This document shows positions 34,115 through 44,894 of a stretch of DNA of 64,000 nt, piece by piece. Source of the DNA: Euphorbia lathyris. Its lineage: Eukaryota; Streptophyta; Magnoliopsida; Malpighiales; Euphorbiaceae. The notes beneath the pieces are model-generated. The model did no database searches. It had not been told where the DNA came from and worked only from the letters and a program-made list of their open reading frames with translations. The stretch covers positions 45,293,501 through 45,357,500 of the forward strand of contig NC_088918.1 of assembly GCF_963576675.1 (NCBI RefSeq), in the 5' to 3' direction. Made by a program: the position numbers and the translations under genes. How positions within the stretch are numbered: the first letter of the stretch is position 1; the number at the start of each line of letters is the position of its first letter.

Positions 34115-35260
34115 GTACGAATGTTTGTCATATTATTTTTGCATACACATTTTTGCTTACGTAAAAAAAATTTAGTACATATTACATATGCTAAAGTAAA
34201 ATATATATACATATACTATTAAGGTTATCAATATGTTAGAAATAGTTAAATATTTCTATAAGGGCAACAATATTGAATATTATTAAAAAATCTCCGAAAC
34301 TATTTTTCTTAAGAAAAAGTCTCGAGTGAATGTATATAAGTAATAAATTCTTTATTCGATCTTTTCTTTTATATTATGCTAATGCATGATAAATATAATT
34401 CTTATTTCTGTTTTTTGATTAGGTTTATAGGCATTAATCAAACTAACACTTTTTGCTTGGTTTGATTTCGTCTTACTTTAAATAATTCAATTAAAGTTTT
34501 TAGGGAAACTTTAGCCATAATTGATTTAAGTCAATAGAGAATGAATGTACTATTTTTCTTTCCCATATTAAATTTTATTTTTAACTCATATTAATTTAAT
34601 TAAGTAATCGTATTCTTAACTTTTGGCCACGATTATGACCACCCATGTCATAGTCGAGGTATGAAAGGGAAGAAAAATTAATAAAACGGTACTTTTGGCC
34701 ACGGTTGCGACCACCCTTATCACGATCGAGGTATGAAATGAACGTTAAAATATAAAATTAAAAAGCAAAATAACGTGTCTAAGTTTAAAGTCACGGTTGC
34801 GTCTACCCACAACATGGTCGGGACCTCTTAAACGGGCACAAAATTAATAAATATTTATAAAGTCACGATTGAGACCACCCTTATCACGGGCGTGACTAGC
34901 AAATAAGTTAACAAAAACATAAATTCATATATATATATATATATTTGTTAGATCATATAAGTTTGGGGAAAGGAAATTTTGTGCTTAGAAATGCCTTGAG
35001 ACCGAATATCAAAAACATGCGTGCTTACACCTGTCCTGAATGCTTCATTATAAAAATTACAATACAAGTCGGATGATAATCACTTTTATCCTAGCTAGTT
35101 TGATGTTTTGCGTATAAATTTACCTTAAAGAAATTTATCTTTTGGTTTAACTAATTTAAAAATGTTATGTGGAAATGTATTCTATTTTTAAAAGATCGTT
35201 TGAAGGATAAATTTAATGATAATTTTGCTCGGGACTAGCAAAAGGTTAAGTGTGGGAGTG
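34115..35260 (+). other. Athila-2 3' non-coding region with inverted segment and degenerate repeats
   Basis: Bases about 34318-34633 match the first copy's 4172-4520 as reverse complement (for example TTCTTAACTTTTGGCCACG here against CGTGGCCAAAAGTTAAGAA there). About 34628-34905 holds four degenerate repeats around GGTTGCGACCACCCTTATCA, each with a GTCGAGG-type or GGCGTGAC-type end. From about 34975 the order is again direct. The region ends in the purine tract AAAGGTTAAGTGTGGGAGTG before the LTR. Confidence 0.6.
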
Positions 35261-36740
35261 TGATAAGCCTAAAATATACCTAAAATATCATTAATAATTA
35301 CGTTAGTTTTGTATTAAAAGCATGTTAATTATATTTATTTAGAATACTTTTACATCTATATTTGTTTCTATTGTGCAAGGCACTTAATTATTTGGGAAAA
35401 TCCAAATATGAGCTAAAACGGAGCAAAAACGAGAGAGAAATCACATTTACAAGCTAAAAGGCACGTAGAATTCAGAGACCGAAAGAAAGAGTTGGGAAAC
35501 GATCTACGATCGGAGACAAAAGTCTCTATCGCAACCGAGATATCGCGACCGAGATTTCCAATATCTCAGTCACGACACGCGTTTTTTAGACATGAAAACG
35601 CACGTTCGTGCATAATTCTCCCTCAACCCAAAGCCGCGACCGAGATTCCAGGAATCTTGACAGAAACAACAACTTTCCTACACAGATTTCACATGTTTTA
35701 ATTTCAAACAATGCGTCTGTTCGTCCGGATAGAAGCGACTCTTCACCAACGGATACGACCCTTCAAACACACCTCTTGGAACATTATAAATAGATGAAGA
35801 ATTTCAGAATTCATGTTGTTGAAGTTGTTCAGTTGGTTGTTCTAGTTCATAGTTTTGTTACACAAACTTGTTATAAAGTTACAAGTTGTGTAAATAGTTT
35901 GAGATACAATATGTAGTTATTATAGTTGTCGTTTAGAGTTCGAGTATTGTTCGAAGATGAGTTTACACTCTGATAGTGGATTCAGTGATCTCTATTTCGA
36001 GGATTCAGTGAGAAGAATTAGCGGCTGAAGCGCCCCAGGGTCTGACAAACCTACGAAGTTTGAGGAAAGGATTGACAACCCGGAACTCAAATTAGTTAAA
36101 ATGATATCCATGTTTCTTCTTATCTGTTAACTTGTGACGATTCATAGTTCATCAATAATATATCTTTTCAGTTCAATTTATGTTTACTGTTGTTATTTTG
36201 AAGTCTGTTCTAACAAATGTTCTTCAAAATAATAAACTTGTGTTTTCAATAAAACCTTTTACACAAAATACATTTCAATGGAAACTTTGTTGAACACTTA
36301 AAAGAATTAGGATTTATGGTTGATATGATCGATAGCTCAGCTTATCAAACATAAAACACCAATTTGATTAAGGTAGCAATCTGTTCCGACCGTAGAAAGA
36401 TTGTCTACAGTTCGAAGCCCAGTAATTGCATTATTAGATAAATTGTTACATCTTAATAATCTGATCAAAGTTATAAGTTGCTTTCTTGCTTTGTGTAAAC
36501 AAGTCTTGAACTTTACTTTAACCTAAACATAATTTTTATAAATTGTAATCTTAACATAGCCAAAAATTAGGATCTGAAACCAATTTAAACCATTTTAAAC
36601 CATTAACGATTTCCTATAAACCTAGAGAAAACGAATGCAAATCAAGACAATAATTTCTAATCAAATTATCATACGTTCCCTGTGGGATCGATATTTTATT
36701 ACTACCAGGAAAACCGTGCACTTGCGGAATTCACCTAACA
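35261..36740 (+). repeat. Athila-2 LTR, 1480 bp
   Basis: It starts TGATAAGCCTAAAATATACC and ends CACCTAACA, aligning end to end with the LTR at 4815-6286 but clearly diverged. U3 carries several CGCGACCGAGAT motifs (35535-35660), and a TATAAATA box is at 35785-35792. It lies after the 3' region of the same element, so it is the 3' LTR. Its right edge cuts the phosphatase-like pseudogene. Confidence 0.85.
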
Positions 36741-36746
36741 GAATGC

Positions 36747-37711
36747 AGAGTACGTAAGGAGTCGCCTTCATCCACTCATTCAATCAAGAAACTGCTTATA
36801 CTGGATTTGAATGGACTGCTTTTCGGTTCTACAACCCATCTTCTGCGGTCCATTCCATTTTTAAAATTATGCTTTGAACATTTTGATGTGGCAATTTGGT
36901 CGTAAAAAATGAGGTGTGATGATCCGATTGTTCAATGTATTTTATCTTTTTATGCATAGTATCCATTCATTCATCTAATTTTTTGTTTGTTCAACTGTTT
37001 TTCAAGGCACAATATCGATAAAGTACTCGGAGCTTTCAAACCAGTCGGAGATATTTACATAAAACTCAAGTTTATTTGGGTTAGACATCATTCATTCTGA
37101 TTATTATCATTTATTTTTGGGATCATTTCTTTTCAGAACCGTTTCATAGAATGTTTTTTACTTTGCAGGATCAGACGAAATGCATAGTAATGAATGTCAA
37201 CACTAACCCACACTCAAACAAACCAATAATGTTTAAGGACTTGTGAGCTGTTTGGGCAGAATATCCAGAATATAATGCCTCAAATACGGTGTTAATAAAG
37301 CATTCCCGAATTCTGTAAGTGTATCCATCGTAGTATAGTTAACTGACATTGTTGATGATTTAAATTTTTCTTTCTGAATCAATGTGCAGGAATACAATTT
37401 CCTATTTCCACAGACATATGTGGGAAAGGAACCAGATGAAAATTTCCTAGGTGAAGTTTGTGTCAATTAGATTTGTAATAATCTTCAGTATCCAACCAAA
37501 ATGTAATTAGTCAACTGATGTAACACGAAAATTCGCAGATACAAACAGACCTTTTGTACGATACCTGAAGGCACTTGCGATTGCTGATGACGTTGCTGCG
37601 TTCATTAAAGAGAATCGCTTTGGAGAAAGTGCAATTTCACGGCATCGCAGAATGTGGAGACAATGCATGGTTGCATGTGCGCTTGGTAACTTGATTCGTC
37701 AAACAAATTGA
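36747..37711 (+). pseudogene. FCP1/NIF-type HAD phosphatase gene remnant, five exons
   Basis: Five exon-like blocks separated by GT-AG introns. Block 1 (36747-36915) reads KKLLILDLNGLLFGSTTH and ends FEHFDVAIWS before TAA at 36903-36905. Block 2 (37006-37079) reads HNIDKVLGAFKPVGDIY and KLKFIW. Block 3 (37169-37314) reads DQTKCIVMNVNTNPHSNKPI and has TGA at 37244-37246. Block 4 (37390-37450) reads EYNFLFPQTYVGKEPDENFL. Block 5 (37539-37711) reads NRPFVRYLKALAIADDVAAF and ends TGA. This matches plant NLI-interacting-factor/FCP1 phosphatases, which use an aspartate-based DxD motif; here the motif reads DLNG. Introns are kept, so it is not a processed copy. The 5' end is removed at the Athila LTR. 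Confidence 0.75.
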
Positions 37712-38943
37712 CAATTGTATAGTTACAATATGCATCATTTACGAGTCCTAGAGTTAGACACGGATTAGGCAAGCAAGAGTTTTTTCGGTTCCCCTCTTAT
37801 GTATATATACTTGGTTCTATTCATTAATAAGATAACACGTAGTATTGCTCTTAAATCTTATATATTATATTATTATGGTTTTAGCAAAGTTGAAGTAATT
37901 TGGATTAGTGACTTTAATTAGAGACCTTATAATAATCCTATTACAAGTCCTAAACGGTTAGTCTTATCTAAGACTAACGTCTTCTAATCACCAGCTTATT
38001 TTTTTAGTTGTGGATTTTTTTTTTGCTTTATTTTAATTCACTTATAAGTTGTTTCAATGATATTGTTGTTGAAATATTGATGTTTGCACAATTTTAAAGA
38101 TATATGTTACAAATATACTTGTTTTTCCATAATAAGTAATTTTGTCCTCCTATTTTGAAAAACACATTTTAAGGTCCCTAACTTTTGTCAATATAGGAGG
38201 ACTAAAATATGTGTTAGGTAAAAAACTAGGGGACTAATAAATTATTTACCCTATTGTAATTGAATTTATTTAATAATTTGTTGATTAATAAACAAAAAAT
38301 ACAAAAATACAAATCCGATTAAACTCTGATCAGTCTCCGATTAATCCCTGATTAGTTAGCGACTAATCCCCGAGTAATCCTTGAGGGCTCTGTCCGCCTG
38401 ACTAGCGCCTATCGTTTTTTTACAATCATGGCTTGTTGTACATAAATAGAAAAGACGTTTTTTTAATTTAGAAAAATATATGCGATAAGAAAACATTTCA
38501 TTTTCCCGTTTAATTTTAATTTATTTATATTAGTGGACATAGATGCTTCGATTCTTTAAACCCCAATTAGTCTCCGACTAATCCCCGATTAGTTTCGGAA
38601 TAATCCCCAATTAGTCCACGAGTAATCCCCTAGTAATCCTTGAGGTACATAAATAGAAACGGTAAATGGCATAAGAAAACGTTTCATTTTTCCATTTAAG
38701 TGGATTTAGAAGATCTTCAGGGAGTCATTTCGAAATTTGTTAATGGACCTTTGATATTCCAAAGTTTTCTTGTAGCTAGAGTCATCCATTATAAATTTAG
38801 AGCACATCACTGAACGTCCTTGACAATCCACAAAATCTCTCTCTGTTCGAATACCTTCTCTCTGTTTCAAACGAAGAAGAAGTTTGTCATCCCAAAGCAT
38901 TCCTAGTAATCATTCCTTATCCATATGTTTTTTAATTTATGTT
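37712..38943. other. Intergenic DNA with a fold-back and a duplicated motif block
   Basis: No gene recognised. A roughly 20-bp fold-back lies at 38138-38157 and 38189-38209 (core GTCCTCCTAT with ATAGGAGGAC). Two related blocks at about 38325-38520 and 38560-38700 share the order: repeated ATTAGTCTCCGA/TAATCCCCGA-type motifs, CCTTGAGG, TACATAAATAGAAA, then ATAAGAAAACRTTTCATTTT. They look like a decayed duplication of about 235 bp spacing. Confidence 0.45.
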
Positions 38944-39268
38944 TTTACTCTTTGCAATATATTTAATACTGAATCCTCATGAAATGTCATGTTTCAACCC
39001 CCAAAATAGATCTCCAGCCATGCCTGTTGTTAGGGTTCCGCTTGATAGATTTTTAACTCAAACACTAGAAACACTTCAGTTACCAAATTTCCTTTCACGT
39101 TCCACTGTCATAAACGAAAATTTCATAATGGCTGTCTTTTTCATGTACAAGAGAGTAGTAGACACTGAGCTTGCATGCTATCATACCGTCGTAAGTGATC
39201 TATCAGCATCCGAACCTGAAGCCCTCTTGGATGCTTGTAAGAAAGCAATGGACCTTAATTGTAGTTGA
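38944..39268 (+). CDS. Unrecognised 109-codon ORF, possibly an exon remnant
   Basis: The open frame runs to TGA at 39266-39268. The part from MPVVRVPLDRFLTQTLETLQ (about 39019) to the end SEPEALLDACKKAMDLNCS has balanced, protein-like composition, unlike the AT-rich flanks, and could be the last exon of a broken gene. The N-terminal part is hydrophobic and may be read-through of non-coding DNA. No family was recognised and no splice acceptor was identified with confidence, although CTTTGCAA near 38951 and CAACCCCCAAAATAG near 38993 are candidates. Function unknown. Confidence 0.25.
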
Positions 39269-39339
39269 ATCAATCGTTCAAATAGTTATATTTGTATGCA
39301 TCAAGCTTTCCCTCTGTATAAAGTTGGTTGTAAACATGA

Positions 39340-39795
39340 CAGTAATTAAATCGTCTTAGCCAATTCAGGGTTAAAAATTAACAGAAATAGCTCCTTGTCC
39401 TGTTGGTAGAACGACTCCCCTTAAATCTTATGGTCACGTGTACAACCATATTGTCAAAGATGTATATAACTTTTTTAATATAAGATACTGTGAAATAATA
39501 ATATTAGTAATAATAATAAAAAAAGGAACCTTAATTGTAATTGAATTAATGTAATTTATTTGTAATTGTATGTATGAGGATTTTTTCCCTTTTTATAAAC
39601 ATTACGATGTGTTACATGACAGTAATTGTTCATGGATCAGTTGGTAAAACACCTCTTATTGAATCCTTGGGTCACTGTTTTGAATCCCTAAGTTGGCAAA
39701 TTTTTTTTTCTGAGTTTCCCTCCTCCTTCCTCTTTACGAGAAGACCTCAGGTATGTATGTCATGATTTGAAAAATCAACACTAGTCAATAAAACA
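39340..39795 (+). repeat. Decayed repeat unit with two tRNA-Lys-like segments
   Basis: Contains the same pair of tRNA-like pieces as the units at 41.1, 43.9 and 46.4 kb. One is at 39386-39448 (TAGCTCCTTGTCCTGTTGGTAGAAC, box B decayed to GTGTACAACC). The other is at 39632-39690 (TGGATCAGTTGGTAAAACAC, AATCCTTGGGTCACTG, TTTTGAATCCC). It is more diverged than the other three units and is not followed by 170-bp monomers for about 300 bp. Confidence 0.6.
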
Positions 39796-40109
39796 TAGCA
39801 TTAACTACATAAAGACATTTATGAATGTCATTAATGTGGCGTTAAAATAAATGAATTGCTAATTTAATATGGTAAGCGTTCGCCAATTAGAAGACGCCTT
39901 CATATGTGTTTTAGTTTTCTAGTTATACATATGAATGCGATCCATGTTGCATTAAATGTATTTCTGAAATCCAAGCAATATATATTTATATATAATGTGA
40001 ATTTGAAATTGAGGTAAGGGAGCAATTATTCACACCAATTAATTTATATTTATAAGTTAAAAAAACCCTTATGATTTATAAATTTTTATTATAATTATTA
40101 TGTTAAAGA

Positions 40110-41074
40110 AAATATTATTAAACAAAAGGATTGAGAAAATAATTACAGAACATAATCGTTCAAATAACGAGCTGAGAAACCCTAATGACTTATATATCGA
40201 GATCATGATTATTAATTAATTATGTCAGACGGTGTTAGGTTACAATAAGGTTTCATGACCTCAAAATTAAAAAAAAATATTATTAGATAAATATATAACA
40301 CAATCGTTCAATTAACGAGCTGAGAAACCCTAGGGACTTTTATATGGAGATCGTGATTATTACTTGATTAGTCACACCAAGATACGTTAAGTCCGACGGT
40401 GTTAGGTTACGATAAGGTTTCATGACCTCAAAATTAAAAAAAATATATATTATTAGATAAATGATTGATAAAATAAATATAGAACACAATCGTTCGAATA
40501 ACGAGCTGAAAAAACCTAAGGACTTTTGTATGGAGATCGTGATTATTACTTAATTAGTCACACCAAGATATTTTAAGTCCGATGGTGTTAGGTTACGATA
40601 AGGTTTCATGACCTCAAAATTTTAAAAAAAAATTATTAGATAAATGATTGATAAAATAAATATAGAACACAATCGTTCAATTAACGAGCTGAGAAACCCT
40701 AGGACTTTTGTATTGAGGTCATGATTATTACTTAATTAGTCACGTTACGTCCGGCGACATTAGGTTACGATAACGTTTCATGACCTTAAAATTTTATAAA
40801 AATATTATTAGATAAATGATTGATTAAATAAATATAGAACACAATCGTTCAAATAACGAGCTTAGAAATCCTAGGTACTTTTGTATGGAGATCGTGATTA
40901 TTACTTGATTAGTCACACCAAGATACGTTAAGTCCGACGGTGTTAGGTTACGATAAGGTTTCATGACCTCAAAATTAAAAAAAAATTATTAGATGAATAT
41001 AGAACACAATCGTTCGAATAACGAGCTGATAAACCCTAGGAACTTTTGCATGGAGATAGTGATTATTACTTAAT
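40110..41074 (+). repeat. 170-bp satellite block, six monomers
   Basis: The anchor CGAGCTGA occurs at about 40168, 40316, 40502, 40685, 40857 and 41022. The consensus monomer runs AGAACACAATCGTTC, AATAACGAGCTGAGAAACCC, TAGGGACTTTTGTATGGAGA, TTATTACTTAATTAGTCAC, GATACGTTAAGTCCGACGG, TTAGGTTACGATAAGGTTTC, ATGACCTCAAAATT, then an A run. Some monomers here carry an extra ATGATTGATAAA segment, so spacing varies between 148 and 186. Each monomer contains a plant telo-box-like AAACCCTA. Confidence 0.9.
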
Positions 41075-42276
41075 TATTCACGTTATGATACGTTATTTAA
41101 ACCTACGCAAGGCAAAAAAACTTTTTTTTTGTAGAAGGCAATAAGACCTTAATTGCATATGAAATAAAGAAAATATTATTAAAAAAAATGTATTAAAAAG
41201 TAGTCTTAGATAAATCGGTTTAAGCATTAATAGAAATAGCTCCTTGTCCTGATGGTATAGCGACTCCACTTGAATCTTATGGTCATGTGTTCGATTCCCC
41301 TTTTTAGCAAATTTTCTAATTAATGATTTTAATTAAATTTGAACAACCATAACGTCAAAATGTATGCAACTTTTTTCATATGAAAAAATTATATTAATAG
41401 GAAAAAAAAAGATTGGAACCTTAATTGCAATTGAATCAATCTAATATATTTCTAATTGTACGTATGAAGGTTTCCCTTGTTATATATCTCGTTGTATTAT
41501 ACGACAGTAATTATTCGTAGATCTGTTGGTATAACACGTCCTCATGAATCCTTGGGTCACTGTTTCGAGTCCCTTTGTTGGCAAATTTTTTTTTCTAAGT
41601 TTCCTTCTATTTTACTCTTTAGTATAAGACATCTTCCTTTATTAATTAATGAACACGTTTCATATGGATGCGTTCTGATTTGCATTTAATGTATTTGTGA
41701 AATTAATGCATTCGAACTTTGAGGTAAGGGAGCAATTAATTAATAGTAACACCAATTGATTAACAAACCAAGCTAAGAAAACCTAAATAAAATACTACTA
41801 CTATAATTAGTTTATCTACAATTATGTTTTTCTCCAACCATGCTAGCTCTTTGACTTAATATTTTTAAATTTATTTTTTTTATTGAATATGAGGAGGGGA
41901 CAATATACATTTGATTATTTTTTACATTCACAGTGATTAAATTCCAATTAAAATTTTTTATAAATCATGATACAAAAAAGGTTTGATAAATGTAGAATAT
42001 AAACATTTAATTAAATAAATTTAAAACGTAATCATCTAAATTTAGAACACTATTATTACGTAATTATTACAGAATAAACCATATGGACTTATATATCGAG
42101 ATCATGACCTCAAATTAAAATAAAGAAAGTATTATTAAACAAAATAATTATTAAATAATTACAAAACATAATCATTCAAATAACGAGCTGAGAAACCCTA
42201 TGGACTTATATATCGAGATCATGATTATTAAGTAATTAGTCACATTACGATACGTTAAGTCCGACGACGTTAGGTT
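41075..42276 (+). repeat. Kilobase repeat unit B1 with two tRNA-Lys-like segments
   Basis: Begins GTTATGATACGTTATTTAAACC and is repeated at 43905 and 46426. tRNA-like piece 1 (about 41232-41300) has TAGCTCCTTGTCCTGATGGTA as box A and GTGTTCGATTCCCC as box B. Piece 2 (about 41513-41581) has TAGATCTGTTGGTATAACAC, AATCCTTGGGTCACTG and TTTCGAGTCCC. The pattern resembles tRNA-Lys genes, but acceptor stems and a lysine anticodon are not preserved, so these are SINE-like relics rather than tRNA genes. A single 170-bp monomer (anchor 42183) ends the unit. Confidence 0.75.
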
Positions 42277-43421
42277 TCACGTCCGTGCCCTTAAATTTTA
42301 TTTATTATACCCAAAACCCTAAGTTATATTAAATTCGTTATAGGATTGGTCGATTAATTGGGTGTTACGGGTATAGTTTTGAGGGTAATTGCACATTTTT
42401 ATAACAATTATAAGTTTAGGGTAAGTTTTAAAAGAAATTAGATTTTTAGAGGACCAAAAAGACTAATTAACCACTTAATTCAAGGCCTATATATAGCCTT
42501 ATTGAGAATTGAAAATCATTTGGATCAATTCATCCTTTTACATTGTTCTTCCTCCTCCACTCTCTCTCTCCATTCTCCTCCACCTTCCACCACCACCAAA
42601 AACAGGGCAGCTCCACCGTTTTGGGTGTTGCCGGAGATCTAACCGTCCAAATGACCTCAAATTTTAACTGGAGACTCTAAACACATAGAAGCAACTTCTG
42701 ACCGGAGGGATTTTGATTTGGACGTGTGAGAAGAGAATACGGGCTAGTCAGATTTTGGGACAGATTTAGGGTTTTGTGGTGTTAATCTCAAATTTAGGCT
42801 AAGGTAAGTAACTATCAACTAGTTTTTGATTTGCATGTATAAATATATGTATATTAAGCTATAAATCTCCATGAATTTGTCTCATATTTTCAAATGTTTT
42901 AATGTTTTTAGGCGAAGAAGTACGAGGTACTGAGGGAAGTGTCCGACACTAGGGCGAGGATTGGATACGGCCACGATTGTCCAAGTCGTCTTCTAGGGTA
43001 TTGCATACCATTTTGTACATATAGATATAGGCATTTTTTTCTACTTGTGAATATGTAGGAACTTTCGTCGCCCATTTTGAATCGAATATAAAGTTGTGGT
43101 ATGCCGGATTTTGGTCTGAATGTCCAAGTATGGTGTTAATTTGTGAGATTAGGCAAATTAAAAGTTAACAAGTTAGAATTGGAGTAATTTTCTATGTTTC
43201 GAACTCGTTTTGGTAAAACACACGAGAAAAGGATTCGTAATTGGAAATTATAAATGATTTCGACCTTTTACAAATGTAAAAGTATATGTAGAAAATGTTT
43301 TTAAGTTCAAACATGATTTGTAATTCTTAACATTTGATTGTGAGATGTTACTTCCGACTCATTCACGTCTGTGGTAACGTCTCACTGTCATATCCGATTC
43401 TATTTTGGATCGGTTTTGACA
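42277..43421 (+). mobile_element. 1.15-kb insertion in the satellite with transcript-like features
   Basis: It interrupts a 170-bp monomer and is flanked by TTAGGTT at 42270-42276 and 43422-43428, consistent with a target duplication. Inside are a TATATATAG box (42486-42494), a CT-rich leader (TTCCTCCTCCACTCTCTCTC near 42550), a possible donor AGGTAAGTAA near 42803 and an acceptor-like TTTTTAGGCG near 42908. No long ORF and no matching terminal repeats are visible. The class cannot be named; a transcribed non-autonomous element or captured 5' gene end is possible. Confidence 0.5.
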
Positions 43422-43904
43422 TTAGGTTACGATAAGGTTTCATGAGTTCAAATCAAAGTTAAAAAAATATATTATTAGATGAATATAGAACACAATCGTT
43501 CGAATAACGAGCTGAGAAACCCTAAGGACTTTTGTATGGAGATCATGATTATTATTTAATTAGTCACACCAAGATATGTTACGTCCGGTGGAATTAGTTT
43601 ACGATAATGTTTCATGACCTTAAAATAATAATAAAAATATTATTAGATAAATATAGAACACAATCGTTCGAATAACAAGCTGGGAAACCCTACGGACTTT
43701 TGTATGGAGATAGTGATTATTACTTAATTAGTCACACCAAGATACGTTAAGTCCGACAGTGTTAGGTTACGATAAGGTTTCATGACCTCAAAATTAAAAA
43801 AATATATTATTAGAAGAATATAGAACACAATCGCTCGAATAACGAGCTGAGAAACCATAGGGACTTTTGTATGGCGATAGTGATTATTACTTAATTAGTC
43901 ACGT
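43422..43904 (+). repeat. 170-bp satellite block, three monomers
   Basis: Anchors at about 43508, 43676 (mutated to CAAGCTGG) and 43843, spacing 168 and 167. Same consensus as the block at 40110. Confidence 0.9.
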
Positions 43905-44894
43905 TATGATACGTTATTTGAACCTACGCAAGGCAATAAGACCTTTTTTATAGAAGGCAATAAGACCTTAATAGCACATGAAATAAAGAAAATATTATTA
44001 AAAAAATGTATTAAAAAGTCGTCTTAGATAAATCGGTGTAAGCATTAACAGAAATAGCTCTTTGTCCTGATGGTATATCTACTCCACTTGAATCTTATGG
44101 TCATGTGTTCGATTCCCCTTTTCAGCAAATTTTCTAATTAATGATTTTAATTAAATTTGAACAACAATAATGTCAAAATGTATGCAACTTTTTTCATATG
44201 AAACAATAATATTAATAGAAAAAAAAAGATTGGAACCTTAATTGCAATTGAATCAATCTAATATATTTCTAATTGTACGTATGAAGGTTTCCCTTGTAAT
44301 ATATCTCGCTATATTATACGATAGTAATTATTCGTAGATTTGTTGGTATAACACCTCCTCATGAATCCTTGGGTCACTGTTTCGAGTCCCCTTGTTGGCA
44401 AATTTTTTTTCCCAAGTTTCCTTCTATTTTACTCTTTAGTATAAGACGTCTTCCTTTATTATTTAATGAACACGTTTCATATGGATGCGTTCTGATTTGC
44501 ATTTAATATATTTGTTAAATTTATGCATTCGAACTTTGAGGTAAGGGAGCAATTAATTAATAGTAACACTAATTGATTAACAAACCAAGCTAAGAAAACC
44601 TAAATAAAATACTTCTACTATAATTAGTTTATCTACAATTATGTTTTTCTCCAACCATGTTAGCTCTTTGACTTAATATTTTGAAATTTTTTTTTTATTG
44701 AATATGAGGATGGGGGAATATACATTTGATTATTTATTCATTCACAGTGATTAAATTCCAATTAAATTTTTTTTTTATAAATCATGATACAAAAAAGGTT
44801 TAATAAATGTAGAATATAAACGTTTAATTAAATAAATTTAAAACGTAATCATATAAATTTAGAACACTATTATTACGTAATTAGTCACATTACG
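43905..44894 (+). repeat. Kilobase repeat unit B2 with two tRNA-Lys-like segments
   Basis: Collinear with B1. tRNA-like pieces lie at about 44053-44118 (GTGTTCGATTCCCC) and 44332-44390 (TTTCGAGTCCCC). It lacks the last part of B1 and passes into the monomers at TCACATTACGATACGTTAAG. Confidence 0.78.

Noticed and set aside
38706..38900. 64-codon minus-strand ORF
   Set aside because: No family recognised, no splice or promoter context, and chance length in this DNA.
41232..41581. Functional tRNA-Lys genes
   Set aside because: Acceptor stems do not pair and the anticodon arms are altered; only A and B box similarity remains.
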